64,000 nt of DNA, taken from assembly GCA_021779835.1 (NCBI GenBank), contig JAJXZX010000007.1:1-64000 (forward strand), in the 5' to 3' direction. The translations under genes and the position numbers were made by a program. The stretch comes from Pseudomonadota bacterium. Lineage in GTDB: Bacteria; Pseudomonadota; Alphaproteobacteria; Rhodobacterales; Rhodobacteraceae. The notes beneath the pieces were generated by a model that made no database searches, had not been told where the DNA came from, and saw nothing but the letters and a program-made list of their open reading frames with translations. Positions 35,063 to 44,203 of this stretch are shown here, piece by piece (the first letter of the stretch is position 1; each line of letters begins with the position of its first letter).

Positions 35063-36391
35063 TCAATCCAGCGTTTTCAGAACCTCCGAAAGCGTCCCGA
35101 TCAACGTATCGATATGGGACTTTTCGATGATCAAAGGCGGGCTCATCGCGATGATATCGCCCGTCGTGCGGATCATGATCCCCTTCTCGAACCCTTTGAG
35201 GAAGGCCGAAAACGCCCGCTTGGTCGGCTCGCCCGCGATCCCCTCCAACTCGACCGCCCCGATCAGCCCTTCGTTGCGAATGTCGATGACATGCGGCAGC
35301 CCCTTCAACGAATGCAGCGCGTCTTGCCAGTAAGGTGCCATCTCGGCGGCCCGCTCGAACAGCCCCTCTTCCTTATAGACCTCCAGCGTCGCGATCCCTG
35401 CGGCCGAGGCGATCGGGTTGCCGGAATATGTATAGCCGTGAAACAGCTCGATCATATGTTCCGGGCCCTGCATGAAGGCGTCGTGAACCTCCGGCGTGGT
35501 AATCACCGCGCCCATCGGGATCACCCCGTTGGTCAGCCCCTTTGCCGTCGTCATCATATCGGGCAAAACCCCGTAATGTTGCGCCGCAAAGGCAGAGCCA
35601 AGCCGACCAAACCCGGTAATCACCTCGTCGAAAATCAGCAGAATGCCGTGCTTTTTGGTGATCGCCCGCAGCCGCTCCAAATACCCTTTCGGCGGCAGCA
35701 AGACCCCGGTCGACCCCGCCATCGGCTCGACAATCACCGCCGCAATCGTCTCTGCCCCATGCAGCGCCACGATCCGCTCCAACTCGTCGGCCAGATGCGC
35801 GCCATGCTCGGGCTGGCCCTTGGAGAACGCGTTCTGGGCGGGCAGATGGGTGTGTGGCATGTGATCGACCCCGCCCAGCAGCGTGCCGAACACCTTGCGG
35901 TTGTTGACGATGCCCCCGACCGAGATGCCGCCGAAGTTGACCCCGTGATAGCCCCGCTCGCGCCCGATCAGCCGCGTCCGCGCCCCCTCGCCGCGCGCCC
36001 GGTGATAGGCGATCGCCAGCTTCAGCGCGGTTTCGACCGATTCAGAGCCGGAGTTGGTGTAGAACACATGCTCCATCCCCTTCGGCGCGATCTCGATGAT
36101 GCGGTTGGCCAGCTCAAACGCCGCCGGATGCCCCATCTGGAACGCGGGGGCGTAGTCCAGCTCCGCGGCTTGCTTGGCAATCGCCTCGGTGATCTTCGGG
36201 CGGCAATGGCCCGCGTTGCAGCACCACAGCCCCGCCGTGCCGTCCAGCACCTGCCGCCCATCGGCGGTGGTGTAATGCATGTCCTTGGCACCCACCAACA
36301 TGCGCGGCGCCTTCTTGAACTGGCGGTTCGCCGTGAACGGCATCCAGAATGCGCCAAGGTCATTGGGTGCGGGTTTGCGATCAAGCGCCAT
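35063..36391 (-). CDS. Class III aminotransferase, probable beta-alanine:pyruvate transaminase
   Basis: 442 residues from the ATG at 36391. PLP-enzyme marks are GHCRPKITEAIAKQ, YTNSGSESVETALK, IFDEVITGFGRLG and the Schiff-base lysine in TTAKGLTNG. It resembles omega-amino acid:pyruvate aminotransferases that turn beta-alanine into malonate semialdehyde, which suits the product of the neighbouring ureidopropionase. It is divergent from a RutR gene with a RutR-type box between. Other amine donors are possible. Confidence 0.9.
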   Translation of the reverse strand: MALDRKPAPNDLGAFWMPFTANRQFKKAPRMLVGAKDMHYTTADGRQVLDGTAGLWCCNAGHCRPKITEAIAKQAAELDYAPAFQMGHPAAFELANRIIEIAPKGMEHVFYTNSGSESVETALKLAIAYHRARGEGARTRLIGRERGYHGVNFGGISVGGIVNNRKVFGTLLGGVDHMPHTHLPAQNAFSKGQPEHGAHLADELERIVALHGAETIAAVIVEPMAGSTGVLLPPKGYLERLRAITKKHGILLIFDEVITGFGRLGSAFAAQHYGVLPDMMTTAKGLTNGVIPMGAVITTPEVHDAFMQGPEHMIELFHGYTYSGNPIASAAGIATLEVYKEEGLFERAAEMAPYWQDALHSLKGLPHVIDIRNEGLIGAVELEGIAGEPTKRAFSAFLKGFEKGIMIRTTGDIIAMSPPLIIEKSHIDTLIGTLSEVLKTLD

Positions 36392-36445
36392 CGGACGTCT
36401 CCCCTCGCCAGGCCGATGCGGCCAAGGCGGCATGAAATGATGATT

Positions 36446-36459
36446 TGACCGAATGGTCA
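36446..36459. promoter_or_regulatory. RutR-type operator, site 3
   Basis: TGACCGAATGGTCA inside TTGACCGAATGGTCAG, palindromic TGACC-N4-GGTCA. It lies 55 bp upstream of the aminotransferase ATG and 72 bp upstream of the divergent RutR gene. Confidence 0.7.
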
Positions 36460-36531
36460 GCGGCAGGCTAGCAGAGAGTATAGGCCAGTCAAGGACCAGC
36501 GCCGTCGCGCACCTCGTGAAAGGGATCGACC

Positions 36532-37155
36532 ATGCCCTCCCCTCGCCCCCGCACCCGCATTCAGGCGCGCAATTCCGAGGCGATCCTCGATGCAGCGCTT
36601 GAGGTGTTTTCCCAATATGGCTTTCGCGGCGCCACGCTCGACCAGATCGCCGAGGTCGCGGGGCTGTCGAAACCGAACCTGCTGTACTATTTCCCGTCCA
36701 AAGAGGCGATCCACATCGCGCTTCTGTCCGGCCTGATGGACACCTGGCTTGCCCCCCTGCGCGCGCTGCACCACGACGGCGAACCGGTTGAGGAGATCCT
36801 CGACTACATGCGCCGCAAACTGGAGATGAGCCGCCTTTACCCGCGCGAAAGCCGGCTGTTCGCCAACGAAATTCTGCAAGGCGCGCCGCGCATCCTCGAC
36901 CAGATTGAGGGCGATCTGAAGGCGTTGGTTGATGACAAGGCCGCGCTTATCACGACATGGATCGCCGAAGGGCGTCTTGCCCCCGTCGATCCCCGTCATC
37001 TGCTGTTCTCGATCTGGGCAACGACGCAGCATTACGCCGATTTCGACATTCAGGTGCATCGCGTGCTGGGGGTCGAGGGCGACGCGCCCTATGCCGAGGC
37101 GACGCGTTTTCTGACCCAGATGTATCGCGCCACGCTGACGCCGCAGCCGCGTTAA
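36532..37155 (+). CDS. rutR: RutR, TetR-family pyrimidine-responsive regulator
   Basis: 207 residues, closely following E. coli RutR along its length: DAALEVFSQYGFRGATLDQ, GLSKPNLLYYFPSKEAI, DTWLAPLRAL, KLEMSRLYPRESRLF, GDLKALVDDKAALI and APVDPRHLLFSIWATTQHYADF. RutR of E. coli binds uracil/thymine and releases TTGACCAnnTGGTCAA boxes. The box at 36446-36459 supports local action on the aminotransferase gene and itself. With the copy at 34156 this locus has two RutR paralogs. Confidence 0.92.
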   Translation: MPSPRPRTRIQARNSEAILDAALEVFSQYGFRGATLDQIAEVAGLSKPNLLYYFPSKEAIHIALLSGLMDTWLAPLRALHHDGEPVEEILDYMRRKLEMSRLYPRESRLFANEILQGAPRILDQIEGDLKALVDDKAALITTWIAEGRLAPVDPRHLLFSIWATTQHYADFDIQVHRVLGVEGDAPYAEATRFLTQMYRATLTPQPR

Positions 37156-37200
37156 CGCGCTGGTAACGGCGCAGGGTTAGTCTCTGCCCCGGGTGTGGGC

Positions 37201-37656
37201 ATGAACCGATGGAATGGGATCATGACACTGGGTATCAATCTGACTGCGGCAGGGGGCCTGCCGTCCCTCGCGTCGTCGCCAACGGCACCGCGCGGCCCTG
37301 ATGCATTAGCGTCGGGGGCGGCGCAGAGCGGCGCTGCGACCACGCCGACCACCGCGGTCGGTTCCGCAGCAACGTCCGCCCTTCCGTTGCACCGCAAACC
37401 GCTTGACCCCGACACGCCAACCGGCCCGCCGCCGACGTTCGCCGCCACGGTGTTAGAGTTGGACGCGAACCTGCAACGGACCCTCGCCCGGCTCAACACC
37501 GCAGGCTATGGCAAACTGCCTGCCGCCGCGCCGCCCGCCACGCAGGCGGCGGCCGCAAACGCCCCGGCGCAGCCCGCTCCGAAATCGACGCAATCGCCCC
37601 CGTCCGCACCAGCGCAGGCCGCGCCGCCGAAAACGGCAAGCCCGGCCAAGCCCTAG
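37201..37656 (+). CDS. Ala/Pro-rich hypothetical protein
   Basis: About 151 residues from the ATG at 37201 (in-frame GTG two codons earlier and ATG at 37222 are alternatives). The composition is dominated by Ala, Pro, Thr and Ser. A short more ordered stretch, FAATVLELDANLQRTLARLNTAGY, looks helical, and the tail is almost pure Ala/Pro. I do not recognise a family. It ends one base before the convergent preA stop. Low complexity makes coding status uncertain, but the frame is open throughout and strand-consistent with rutR. Confidence 0.5.
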   Translation: MNRWNGIMTLGINLTAAGGLPSLASSPTAPRGPDALASGAAQSGAATTPTTAVGSAATSALPLHRKPLDPDTPTGPPPTFAATVLELDANLQRTLARLNTAGYGKLPAAAPPATQAAAANAPAQPAPKSTQSPPSAPAQAAPPKTASPAKP

Positions 37657-37657
37657 G

Positions 37658-38959
37658 CTACTCCGCCGCCCGCACCGAAGGGTTGTTGGGATGCGTGGTC
37701 CAGTTGGCATAGTCGCCAACCTTGCGCCCGGTGCGCGGGTCCACCGCGCCCTTGGCCAGCGGCTCCATCGTGATGCAGCCCTCCACCGGGCACACATCGA
37801 CGCACAGATTGCAGGCGACGCATTCGTCGTCCATCACCTCGAACACCCGCCCCGGCAGCATCGCAATCGCCTGATGCGAGGTATCCTCGCAGGCGGCAAA
37901 ACAGCGCCCACACTTGATGCAGGCGTCCGGGTCGATCCGCGCCTTGGCAACGTAATTGAGGTTCAGGAACTGCCAGTCGGTCACATTCGGCACCGCCCGC
38001 CCGACCACCGACGCGACCGAGGGATGCCCCTTGGCGTCCATCCAGTCCGACAGGCCAGAGATCATCTCTTGCACCACCTTGAACCCATAGGTCATCGCCG
38101 CCGTGCAGACCTGCACATTTCCCGCTCCCAGCGCCAGAAACTCTGCCGCATCGCGCCATGTCGTAATGCCGCCAATGCCCGAAATCGGCAGCCCCCGCGT
38201 CGCCGCCGACCGCGCGATCTCTGCCACCATATTCAGCGCAATCGGTTTCACCGCAGGGCCGCAATAGCCGCCGTGCGTGCCTTTTCCGTCGATCATCGGC
38301 TCGGGGCTGAACGCATCCAGATCGACCGAGGTAATCGAGTTGATGGTGTTAATCAGCGAAACCGCATCCGCGCCGCCCTTCTTCGCCGCCTCGGCGGGCC
38401 GCAAGATATTGGTGATGTTGGGCGTCAGCTTCACGATCACCGGCATCCGGGTGTTCTGCTTGCACCAGCGCGTGACCATCTCGATATATTCCGGCACCTG
38501 CCCTACCGCAGATCCCATGCCGCGCTCTGCCATGCCATGCGGGCAGCCAAAGTTCAGCTCTACCCCGTCCGCGCCGGTTTCTTCGACCAAGGGCAGAATC
38601 GCCTTCCACGCCTGCTCCTCGCAGGGCACCATCAACGACACCACCAGCGCGCGGTCCGGCCAGTCACGCTTGACCGCCTTGATTTCACGCAGGTTTACCT
38701 CCAGCGGGCGGTCGGTAATCAGTTCGATGTTGTTCAACCCGAGCAGCCGCCGGTCGGCGCCCCAAATCGCGCCGTAACGCGGGCCGTTGACGTTGACCAC
38801 TGGCGGGCCATCCTCGCCCAGGGTCTTCCACACCACGCCGCCCCAGCCCGCCTCATAGGCGCGCCGCACGTTGTATTCCTTGTCCGTCGGCGGCGCCGAG
38901 GCGAGCCAGAACGGGTTGGGCGATTTGATCCCGACGAATTCCGATGCAAGATTTGCCAT
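37658..38959 (-). CDS. preA: NAD-dependent dihydropyrimidine dehydrogenase, subunit PreA
   Basis: 433 residues. The FMN-barrel part begins LASEFVGIKSPNPFWLASAP and includes GVELNFGCPHGMAERGMG and VIVKLTPNITN. The C-terminal ferredoxin domain has two 4Fe-4S motifs, CIKCGRCFAAC and CVACNLCVDVCPVEGC. With PreT it reduces uracil and thymine to the dihydro forms, the first catabolic step. It follows preT after 24 bp in the same leftward operon. Confidence 0.95.
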   Translation of the reverse strand: MANLASEFVGIKSPNPFWLASAPPTDKEYNVRRAYEAGWGGVVWKTLGEDGPPVVNVNGPRYGAIWGADRRLLGLNNIELITDRPLEVNLREIKAVKRDWPDRALVVSLMVPCEEQAWKAILPLVEETGADGVELNFGCPHGMAERGMGSAVGQVPEYIEMVTRWCKQNTRMPVIVKLTPNITNILRPAEAAKKGGADAVSLINTINSITSVDLDAFSPEPMIDGKGTHGGYCGPAVKPIALNMVAEIARSAATRGLPISGIGGITTWRDAAEFLALGAGNVQVCTAAMTYGFKVVQEMISGLSDWMDAKGHPSVASVVGRAVPNVTDWQFLNLNYVAKARIDPDACIKCGRCFAACEDTSHQAIAMLPGRVFEVMDDECVACNLCVDVCPVEGCITMEPLAKGAVDPRTGRKVGDYANWTTHPNNPSVRAAE

Positions 38960-38983
38960 GTGTCTAACTCCAACGGGCGGGGT

Positions 38984-40327
38984 TTACCCCGCCACCCCCA
39001 TCAGGCTCGCGTGAATATCCAGTGCCGCGTCGCGCCCGTTAGCCACCGCCGTCACCGTCAGATCGTTGCCGCCCTCGGCGCAATCGCCCCCGGCCCAAAC
39101 GCCCGGCACCGAGGTGCGCCCTGGCCCGGTCACCGCGATCTTACGCCCGGTCAGCGCCACGCCGCCCGGCACGCCGTCAAGGTTTTGCCCGATCGCCTTG
39201 AACACCTGATCGGCCTTTAGGCGGAAGGTCTCTGACGTCACCACCAACCCCTCTGGCCCCTCCGAGGTATAGGCGAACTCCACCGCCTCCACCGCGCCAT
39301 TGCCCAGCACACGCACCGGGGCCGCCCCGGTGATGATCCGCACGCCTTTCGAGGCCGCGTGTTCCTGCTCATACTCCGACGCCGCCATCTTTTCCGGCGC
39401 GCGCCGATAGACGATCGTCACATGCTCGGCGCCCAGCAGCTTTGACTGCACCGCCGCATCGACCGCCGTCATGCCGCCGCCAATCACCACCACATCGCGC
39501 CCCACCGCGAGCGTCGCCAGATCGCGCGCCTGCCGCAGCTCCGCGATGAAATCCACCGCGTCGCGCACATGCGCCTGCTCTTCGCCCTCGGCGCGGAGCG
39601 CGTTCACCCCCGCCAATCCTAGGCCAAGGAACACCGCGTCATACTCCGCCCGCAGCGCCTCAAGGCTCAACTCTCGCCCCAGCCGCTTGCCAGTCTCGAC
39701 CTTGATGCCGCCAATGCGCAACAGCCACTCGACCTCGGCTTGGGCAAACCCCTCGGTCGCCTTATAGGCCGCGATACCAAATTCATTCAGCCCGCCCGCC
39801 TTGGCCCGCGCGTCGAACATCACCACGTCGTGCCCCAACATCGCCAGCCGATGCGCCGCCGACAGCCCGGCAGGACCGGCCCCGACCACCGCCACCCGCT
39901 TGCCTGTGGCCGCGGCGCGCGTGAATGGATGCCCGCCCTTCGCCATCATTGCATCGGTGGCAAAGCGTTGCAGCCGCCCGATCTCCACCGGCTTGCCCTC
40001 TGCCGTCTCGCGCACACAGACCTCTTCGCACAGCGTCTCGGTTGGGCAGACCCGCGCGCACATGCCGCCCAGAATGTTCTGCCCCAGAATCGTGCGCGCC
40101 GCCGCCTCTGGCGTGCCGGTCGCGATCTGGCGGATGAACAGGGGGATGTCGATCGAGGTGGGGCAGGCCGTCATACAGGGCGCATCAAAGCAGAAATAGC
40201 AGCGATCCGCCGCCACCCGCGCCTCGTGCGCGTCCAAGGGCGGCGCCATGTCCGCAAAATTGTCGAGGATTACGGCAGCCCCAAGGCGACCGGGAACGAC
40301 CCCCGGGGTCAGCGGGTTGTTGGGCAA
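38984..40327 (-). CDS. preT: NAD-dependent dihydropyrimidine dehydrogenase, subunit PreT
   Basis: 447 residues from a TTG at 40327 supported by AAGGGGAG nine bases upstream. The N-terminal Fe-S region has CYFCFDAPCMTACP and CARVCPTETLCEEVC. An FAD motif VAVVGAGPAGLSAAHRLA and a second dinucleotide site VVVIGGGMTAVDAAVQ follow. It accepts electrons from NADH and passes them to PreA. GltD-like proteins share the layout, but pairing with preA settles the role. Confidence 0.94.
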   Translation of the reverse strand: MPNNPLTPGVVPGRLGAAVILDNFADMAPPLDAHEARVAADRCYFCFDAPCMTACPTSIDIPLFIRQIATGTPEAAARTILGQNILGGMCARVCPTETLCEEVCVRETAEGKPVEIGRLQRFATDAMMAKGGHPFTRAAATGKRVAVVGAGPAGLSAAHRLAMLGHDVVMFDARAKAGGLNEFGIAAYKATEGFAQAEVEWLLRIGGIKVETGKRLGRELSLEALRAEYDAVFLGLGLAGVNALRAEGEEQAHVRDAVDFIAELRQARDLATLAVGRDVVVIGGGMTAVDAAVQSKLLGAEHVTIVYRRAPEKMAASEYEQEHAASKGVRIITGAAPVRVLGNGAVEAVEFAYTSEGPEGLVVTSETFRLKADQVFKAIGQNLDGVPGGVALTGRKIAVTGPGRTSVPGVWAGGDCAEGGNDLTVTAVANGRDAALDIHASLMGVAG

Positions 40328-40634
40328 GGTCAGACACTCCCCTTTTGCTTGCCAGACTGCCTGTTCATCAAGCCACCCGGCGCGATTTTCTCAACGCTGC
40401 CACATGTCATTTTTTTTATCAAATGGTAAATAATATCTACCCGCGCTAACCGAATCTTTGCGGTTTCCAACGGCTAAACGCCCAAATTCTGACCGGTTTC
40501 GCCACGCCCCAAGGTCTTCACGTAGTGTTAGCGGTGCAACTCGCGCTTTTCAGGCCCGGTTTGCTGTCGTATAAGCGCCCGAGTTCAGGCCCCGGCCTGC
40601 AAGACCGGGCAGCAACGACCTATCGAGGGATGGC
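40328..40634. other. Divergent promoter region between preT and accB
   Basis: 307 bp with no gene. The preT-proximal half is AT-rich and holds a weak RutR-like box at 40415-40430. The accB-proximal half has a possible promoter (TTTTCA at 40547-40552, TATAAG at 40570-40575, 17-bp spacer). A small stem, CCCGG (40591-40595) / CCGGG (40605-40609), lies in what would be the accB leader. Confidence 0.4.
40415..40430. promoter_or_regulatory. Degenerate RutR-type box upstream of preT
   Basis: Minus strand TTTACCATTTGATAAA agrees at 12 of 16 positions with the E. coli RutR box TTGACCAnnTGGTCAA (counting N as match). It lies 88 bp upstream of the preT start. It is clearly weaker than the three boxes at 34085, 34119 and 36446. 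Confidence 0.35.
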
Positions 40635-41123
40635 ATGACGAAAGACCTTCACGAAAACGACGTGGCCTTCATTCAGGCGCTTGCGGAACTTCTGAATAAG
40701 AATGATCTGACAGAGCTGACCGTCAAACGCGAATATGGCGAAAACGATAGCCTGAACGTCCGCGTGTCCAAGCAAACCAACATGGTTCAGATGGCAGCGC
40801 CGATGCAGTCCTACGCCGCAGCCCCCCCTGCCGCGGCCGCCCCGATGGCCGCTGCCGCCGTGGCCGTGATGGACGACCCCGCCCAACACCCGGGTGCCGT
40901 GACGTCTCCGATGGTCGGCACCGTCTACATGGCCGCCGAACCGGGCGCCGAGGCGTTCGTCACCGTTGGCGCGCAAGTGAAAGAGGGCCAGACCGTCCTC
41001 ATCATCGAAGCGATGAAAACGATGAACCACATCCCCGCCCCGCGCGCGGGCACCGTCAAGCGGATCCTTGTCGAGGATGGCAGCCCCGTCGAATACGGCG
41101 CACCTTTGATGATCATCGAGTAA
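40635..41123 (+). CDS. accB: Biotin carboxyl carrier protein of acetyl-CoA carboxylase
   Basis: 162 residues. An N-terminal helical region ([20 protein letters not shown]) is followed by an Ala/Pro-rich linker around residues 60-85 and a C-terminal biotinyl domain with the biotinylated lysine in [10 protein letters not shown]. It carries the carboxyl group from AccC to the carboxyltransferase in fatty acid synthesis. It is followed by accC after 10 bp. Confidence 0.96.
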   Translation: MTKDLHENDVAFIQALAELLNKNDLTELTVKREYGENDSLNVRVSKQTNMVQMAAPMQSYAAAPPAAAAPMAAAAVAVMDDPAQHPGAVTSPMVGTVYMAAEPGAEAFVTVGAQVKEGQTVLIIEAMKTMNHIPAPRAGTVKRILVEDGSPVEYGAPLMIIE

Positions 41124-41133
41124 GGGGCGCACC

Positions 41134-42480
41134 ATGTTCGAAAAGATCCTGATCGCCAACCGCGGCGAGATCGCGCTCCGCGTCATCCGGGCCTGCCGCG
41201 AGATGGGGATCAAATCGGTCGCCGTCCACTCCACCGCCGACGCCGACGCGATGCACGTCCGCATGGCCGACGAATCCGTCTGCATCGGCCCGAAATCGTC
41301 AACCGACAGCTATCTGTCGATCCCGGCCATCGTCTCTGCCTGTGAAATCACCGGCGCAGAGGCGATCCACCCCGGCTACGGCTTCCTCTCCGAAAACGCG
41401 CAATTTGTGCAGGTGCTGGAAGATCACGGCATCACCTTCATCGGCCCGACCGCCGAACACATCCGCATCATGGGCGACAAGATCACCGCAAAGGAAACCG
41501 CCAAGGCGCTGGGTATTCCTGTGGTTCCCGGCTCTGCCGGTGGCGTGCCGGACCTCGCCAACGCATTGAAAGTGGCCGAGGAAATCGGTTACCCGGTCAT
41601 CATCAAGGCCACCGCCGGTGGCGGCGGGCGCGGCATGAAAGTGGCGCAGAACGCGGAAGAGCTGCAAAATGCCTTCCGCACCGCCCGGACTGAGGCGAAG
41701 GCCGCCTTTGGCAATGACGAGGTCTATATGGAGAAATACCTCCAGACCCCGCGCCACATCGAAATTCAGGTTTTCGGCGATGGCAAGGGCCGCGCCGTCC
41801 ACCTTGGTGAGCGCGACTGCTCGCTGCAACGCCGTCACCAAAAGGTGCTGGAAGAGGCCCCCGGCCCCGTCATCACCGCAGAACAACGCGCCCGCATCGG
41901 CAAGATCTGCGCAGACGCCGTCGCCCGCATCAACTACATCGGTGCCGGCACCATCGAATTCCTGTTTGAAAATGACGAGTTCTACTTCATCGAGATGAAC
42001 ACGCGCCTACAGGTCGAACACCCGGTGACCGAGGCGATCTTCGGCGTCGACCTCGTGCGCGAACAGATCCGCGTCGCCGCCGGGCTCGACATGTCCTTCA
42101 CGCAGGACGACCTGGTTATCAACGGCCACGCTATTGAGGTGCGCATCAACGCCGAACGTATCCCCGATTTTGCCCCCCGCCCCGGCAAGGTGAACGTGTT
42201 CCACGCCCCCGGTGGCCTTGGCGTGCGCATGGATTCGGCGCTTTATGGCGGCTACTCGATCCCGCCCTATTACGACAGCCTGATCGGCAAGCTCATCGTG
42301 CATGGCCGCGACCGGCCAGAGGCGCTCGCCCGCCTGAAACGCGCGTTGGGAGAGTTGATTATCGACGGCATCGAAACCACGATCCCGCTCTTCCACGCCC
42401 TCCTTGAAAACGAGGATATCCAGACCGGGAGCTACAACATCCACTGGCTGGAAAAGTGGCTCGCCGCAACCTACGGCTAG
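41134..42480 (+). CDS. accC: Biotin carboxylase subunit of acetyl-CoA carboxylase
   Basis: 448 residues of normal length. Typical segments are [19 protein letters not shown] at the start, [13 protein letters not shown], the glycine-rich ATP loop [29 protein letters not shown] and [16 protein letters not shown]. It carboxylates biotin on AccB using bicarbonate and ATP. Second gene of the accBC operon; aat follows in the same direction. Confidence 0.97.
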   Translation: MFEKILIANRGEIALRVIRACREMGIKSVAVHSTADADAMHVRMADESVCIGPKSSTDSYLSIPAIVSACEITGAEAIHPGYGFLSENAQFVQVLEDHGITFIGPTAEHIRIMGDKITAKETAKALGIPVVPGSAGGVPDLANALKVAEEIGYPVIIKATAGGGGRGMKVAQNAEELQNAFRTARTEAKAAFGNDEVYMEKYLQTPRHIEIQVFGDGKGRAVHLGERDCSLQRRHQKVLEEAPGPVITAEQRARIGKICADAVARINYIGAGTIEFLFENDEFYFIEMNTRLQVEHPVTEAIFGVDLVREQIRVAAGLDMSFTQDDLVINGHAIEVRINAERIPDFAPRPGKVNVFHAPGGLGVRMDSALYGGYSIPPYYDSLIGKLIVHGRDRPEALARLKRALGELIIDGIETTIPLFHALLENEDIQTGSYNIHWLEKWLAATYG

Positions 42481-42532
42481 GCCGTGCCCCCCGCGCTCCG
42501 GCCCGTGGGCCGGGGCTGCACGGACCGGCGGC

Positions 42533-43174
42533 ATGACCGCCACCCTCACCCCCGAAACCCTGCTGAGTGCCTATGCGATGGGCATCTTCCCGATGGCCGA
42601 AAGCCGCGAGGATGACACGATCCACTGGATCGACCCGCGCCGTCGCGGCATCTTCCCCTTGGACAATTTCCACATTTCCCGCTCGCTGCGCCGCCGCATC
42701 CTGGCGCAACCTTTCACTATCACCACAAACGTCGATTTCGCCGGAACGCTCAACGGCTGCGCCGACCGGCCAGAGACTTGGATCAACGGCACCATCCACG
42801 CCCTCTACCTCGCCCTGCACCATATGGGCCACGCCCACTCACTAGAGGTCTGGGAGGGGACCGATCTCGTCGGCGGCGTTTACGGCGTCACCCTGGGTGC
42901 TGCGTTCTTTGGCGAAAGCATGTTTTCGCGCCGCACCGATGCCTCGAAAATCGCGCTCGCCTACCTCATCCACCGCCTGCGCGCCGGTGGCTTTCTGTTG
43001 TTCGACACGCAGTTCCTCACCCCGCATCTACACTCGCTTGGCGCGATGGAAATCCCCCGCGCTGACTACCGCAAACGTTTAGAAACCGCCTTGGAAAGCC
43101 GCGCAGACTTCAACCGTCCGGGTGCGATCCCCGCGCCTCAGTTGGTGGTGCAGCGTAATACCCAGACGTCATAA
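42533..43174 (+). CDS. aat: Leucyl/phenylalanyl-tRNA-protein transferase
   Basis: 213 residues from the ATG at 42533 (MTATLTPETLLSAYAMGIFP). Family motifs are GIFPMAESREDDTIHWIDP, HSLEVWEGTDLVGGVYGV, FFGESMFSRRTDASKIAL and LFDTQFLTPHLHSLG. It adds Leu or Phe to N-terminal Lys/Arg and so makes N-degrons for ClpS-ClpAP. It lies 52 bp after accC, and its last 37 bp overlap the end of the convergent DUF2155 gene. Confidence 0.95.
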   Translation: MTATLTPETLLSAYAMGIFPMAESREDDTIHWIDPRRRGIFPLDNFHISRSLRRRILAQPFTITTNVDFAGTLNGCADRPETWINGTIHALYLALHHMGHAHSLEVWEGTDLVGGVYGVTLGAAFFGESMFSRRTDASKIALAYLIHRLRAGGFLLFDTQFLTPHLHSLGAMEIPRADYRKRLETALESRADFNRPGAIPAPQLVVQRNTQTS

Positions 43175-43665
43175 CGCGCCGAATCAAGCGCGTTCAGTGC
43201 CGGGCTCGCCGCGATCATCCAGCCCTCAAAAATCGGGTCGGTGACCAGACTGTCGTGGATCGTCAAATAGGCATAGGCGTTGCTGGCCGGGTCGTCCTTG
43301 GGATAGCGGCAATCGCCCAGCGTCACCGTAATGCGCCCCTGCGTCTTGCTTTCGCCCTTCTTCAGCGTCAGATCGACCGTATCGCCCGACACTTTGTCCA
43401 GCCAACGCACCACCGCGCCGCTCGCATCAGCGACCACTGCTGTCTGCGTCGTGGTCTGGGTCTGGCCGGGGAAATCAGGTGCTGCGGGCGTGGTCGGTGC
43501 AGCCGGGACTGGAGCCGGGGCTTGCGTCGTGTCCGGCGTCATACCCTGCGGCTGGTCCGGCACCAGTTGCAGCGGCTGCATCTGAATTGCGTTCGGGTCG
43601 GTCGTAGTCTGCGCCATCACCCCTTGGGCCATCAGGCAAAACGCAAGGGCCACCAGCCGCTTCAT
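43138..43665 (-). CDS. DUF2155 domain periplasmic protein
   Basis: 175 residues with a signal peptide of about 18 residues (MKRLVALAFCLMAQGVMAQ). A Pro/Thr/Gln-rich stretch covers about 25-75. The DUF2155 domain (about 80-175) has RWLDKVSGDTVDLTLKKG, TLGDCRYPKDDPASNAYAYL, DPIFEGWMIAASPALNALD and a C-terminal cysteine. Function is unknown; it is common in alphaproteobacteria next to NDUFA12 and MlaD-like genes. Its start overlaps the MlaD-like stop by 4 bp. Confidence 0.9.
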   Translation of the reverse strand: MKRLVALAFCLMAQGVMAQTTTDPNAIQMQPLQLVPDQPQGMTPDTTQAPAPVPAAPTTPAAPDFPGQTQTTTQTAVVADASGAVVRWLDKVSGDTVDLTLKKGESKTQGRITVTLGDCRYPKDDPASNAYAYLTIHDSLVTDPIFEGWMIAASPALNALDSARYDVWVLRCTTN

Positions 43666-44198
43666 TTCGTTGCCGCCGGGTCGGTCGCGCCCACGCCCGA
43701 GGTCGAGCCAAGGTTAGACGCCGGCGCCGCGCTGGTGTTGGACTTCGCCGCCGCCGTCGCACCGCCGCCCACGAATTTCATCAGCAGCGAAATCAAGCTC
43801 ACAGCGCCCTGAGTGTCCTGAATACGGTCGCCCGGTTTCAGATTGTCCAGTGACCCGCCCGGCACCAGTTCGACGAAATTGCCGCCAAGCAAGCCTTCCT
43901 GAGATATCAGAATCGCTGAATCATCCGGCACTTGGATGCCGTTCTTCATCTCGATAGTGGCATCGGCAAAATAGGTCTTGGGGTTCAACGACAGCCCCGT
44001 AATCGTGCCGACCTTCACCCCCGCCAGCTTCACATCGGTGCCAACGGAAATCCCCTCGACCGACCGGAACGACGCCACCAGCGGGTAACCTACCGTCTGG
44101 GTTGCGTAGCCGGTGGCCTTGGCCGCGAACAAAACAAAACCCAACGCCGCCGCAAGGACGACGCCACCCACCATCACTTCTACCGTATTCTCCGACAT
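43662..44198 (-). CDS. mlaD: MlaD-like MCE-domain lipid transport protein
   Basis: 178 residues. One N-terminal membrane anchor (VGGVVLAAALGFVLFAA) and an MCE domain with VASFRSVEGISVGTDVKLAGVKVG and SILISQEGLLGG-type residues. The C-terminal tail is Ala/Ser-rich. MlaD is the periplasmic hexameric subunit of the Mla phospholipid trafficking ABC system. The other mla genes are not here, which is usual for this gene order in alphaproteobacteria. Confidence 0.9.
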   Translation of the reverse strand: MSENTVEVMVGGVVLAAALGFVLFAAKATGYATQTVGYPLVASFRSVEGISVGTDVKLAGVKVGTITGLSLNPKTYFADATIEMKNGIQVPDDSAILISQEGLLGGNFVELVPGGSLDNLKPGDRIQDTQGAVSLISLLMKFVGGGATAAAKSNTSAAPASNLGSTSGVGATDPAATK

Positions 44199-44203
44199 CG
44201 CGC

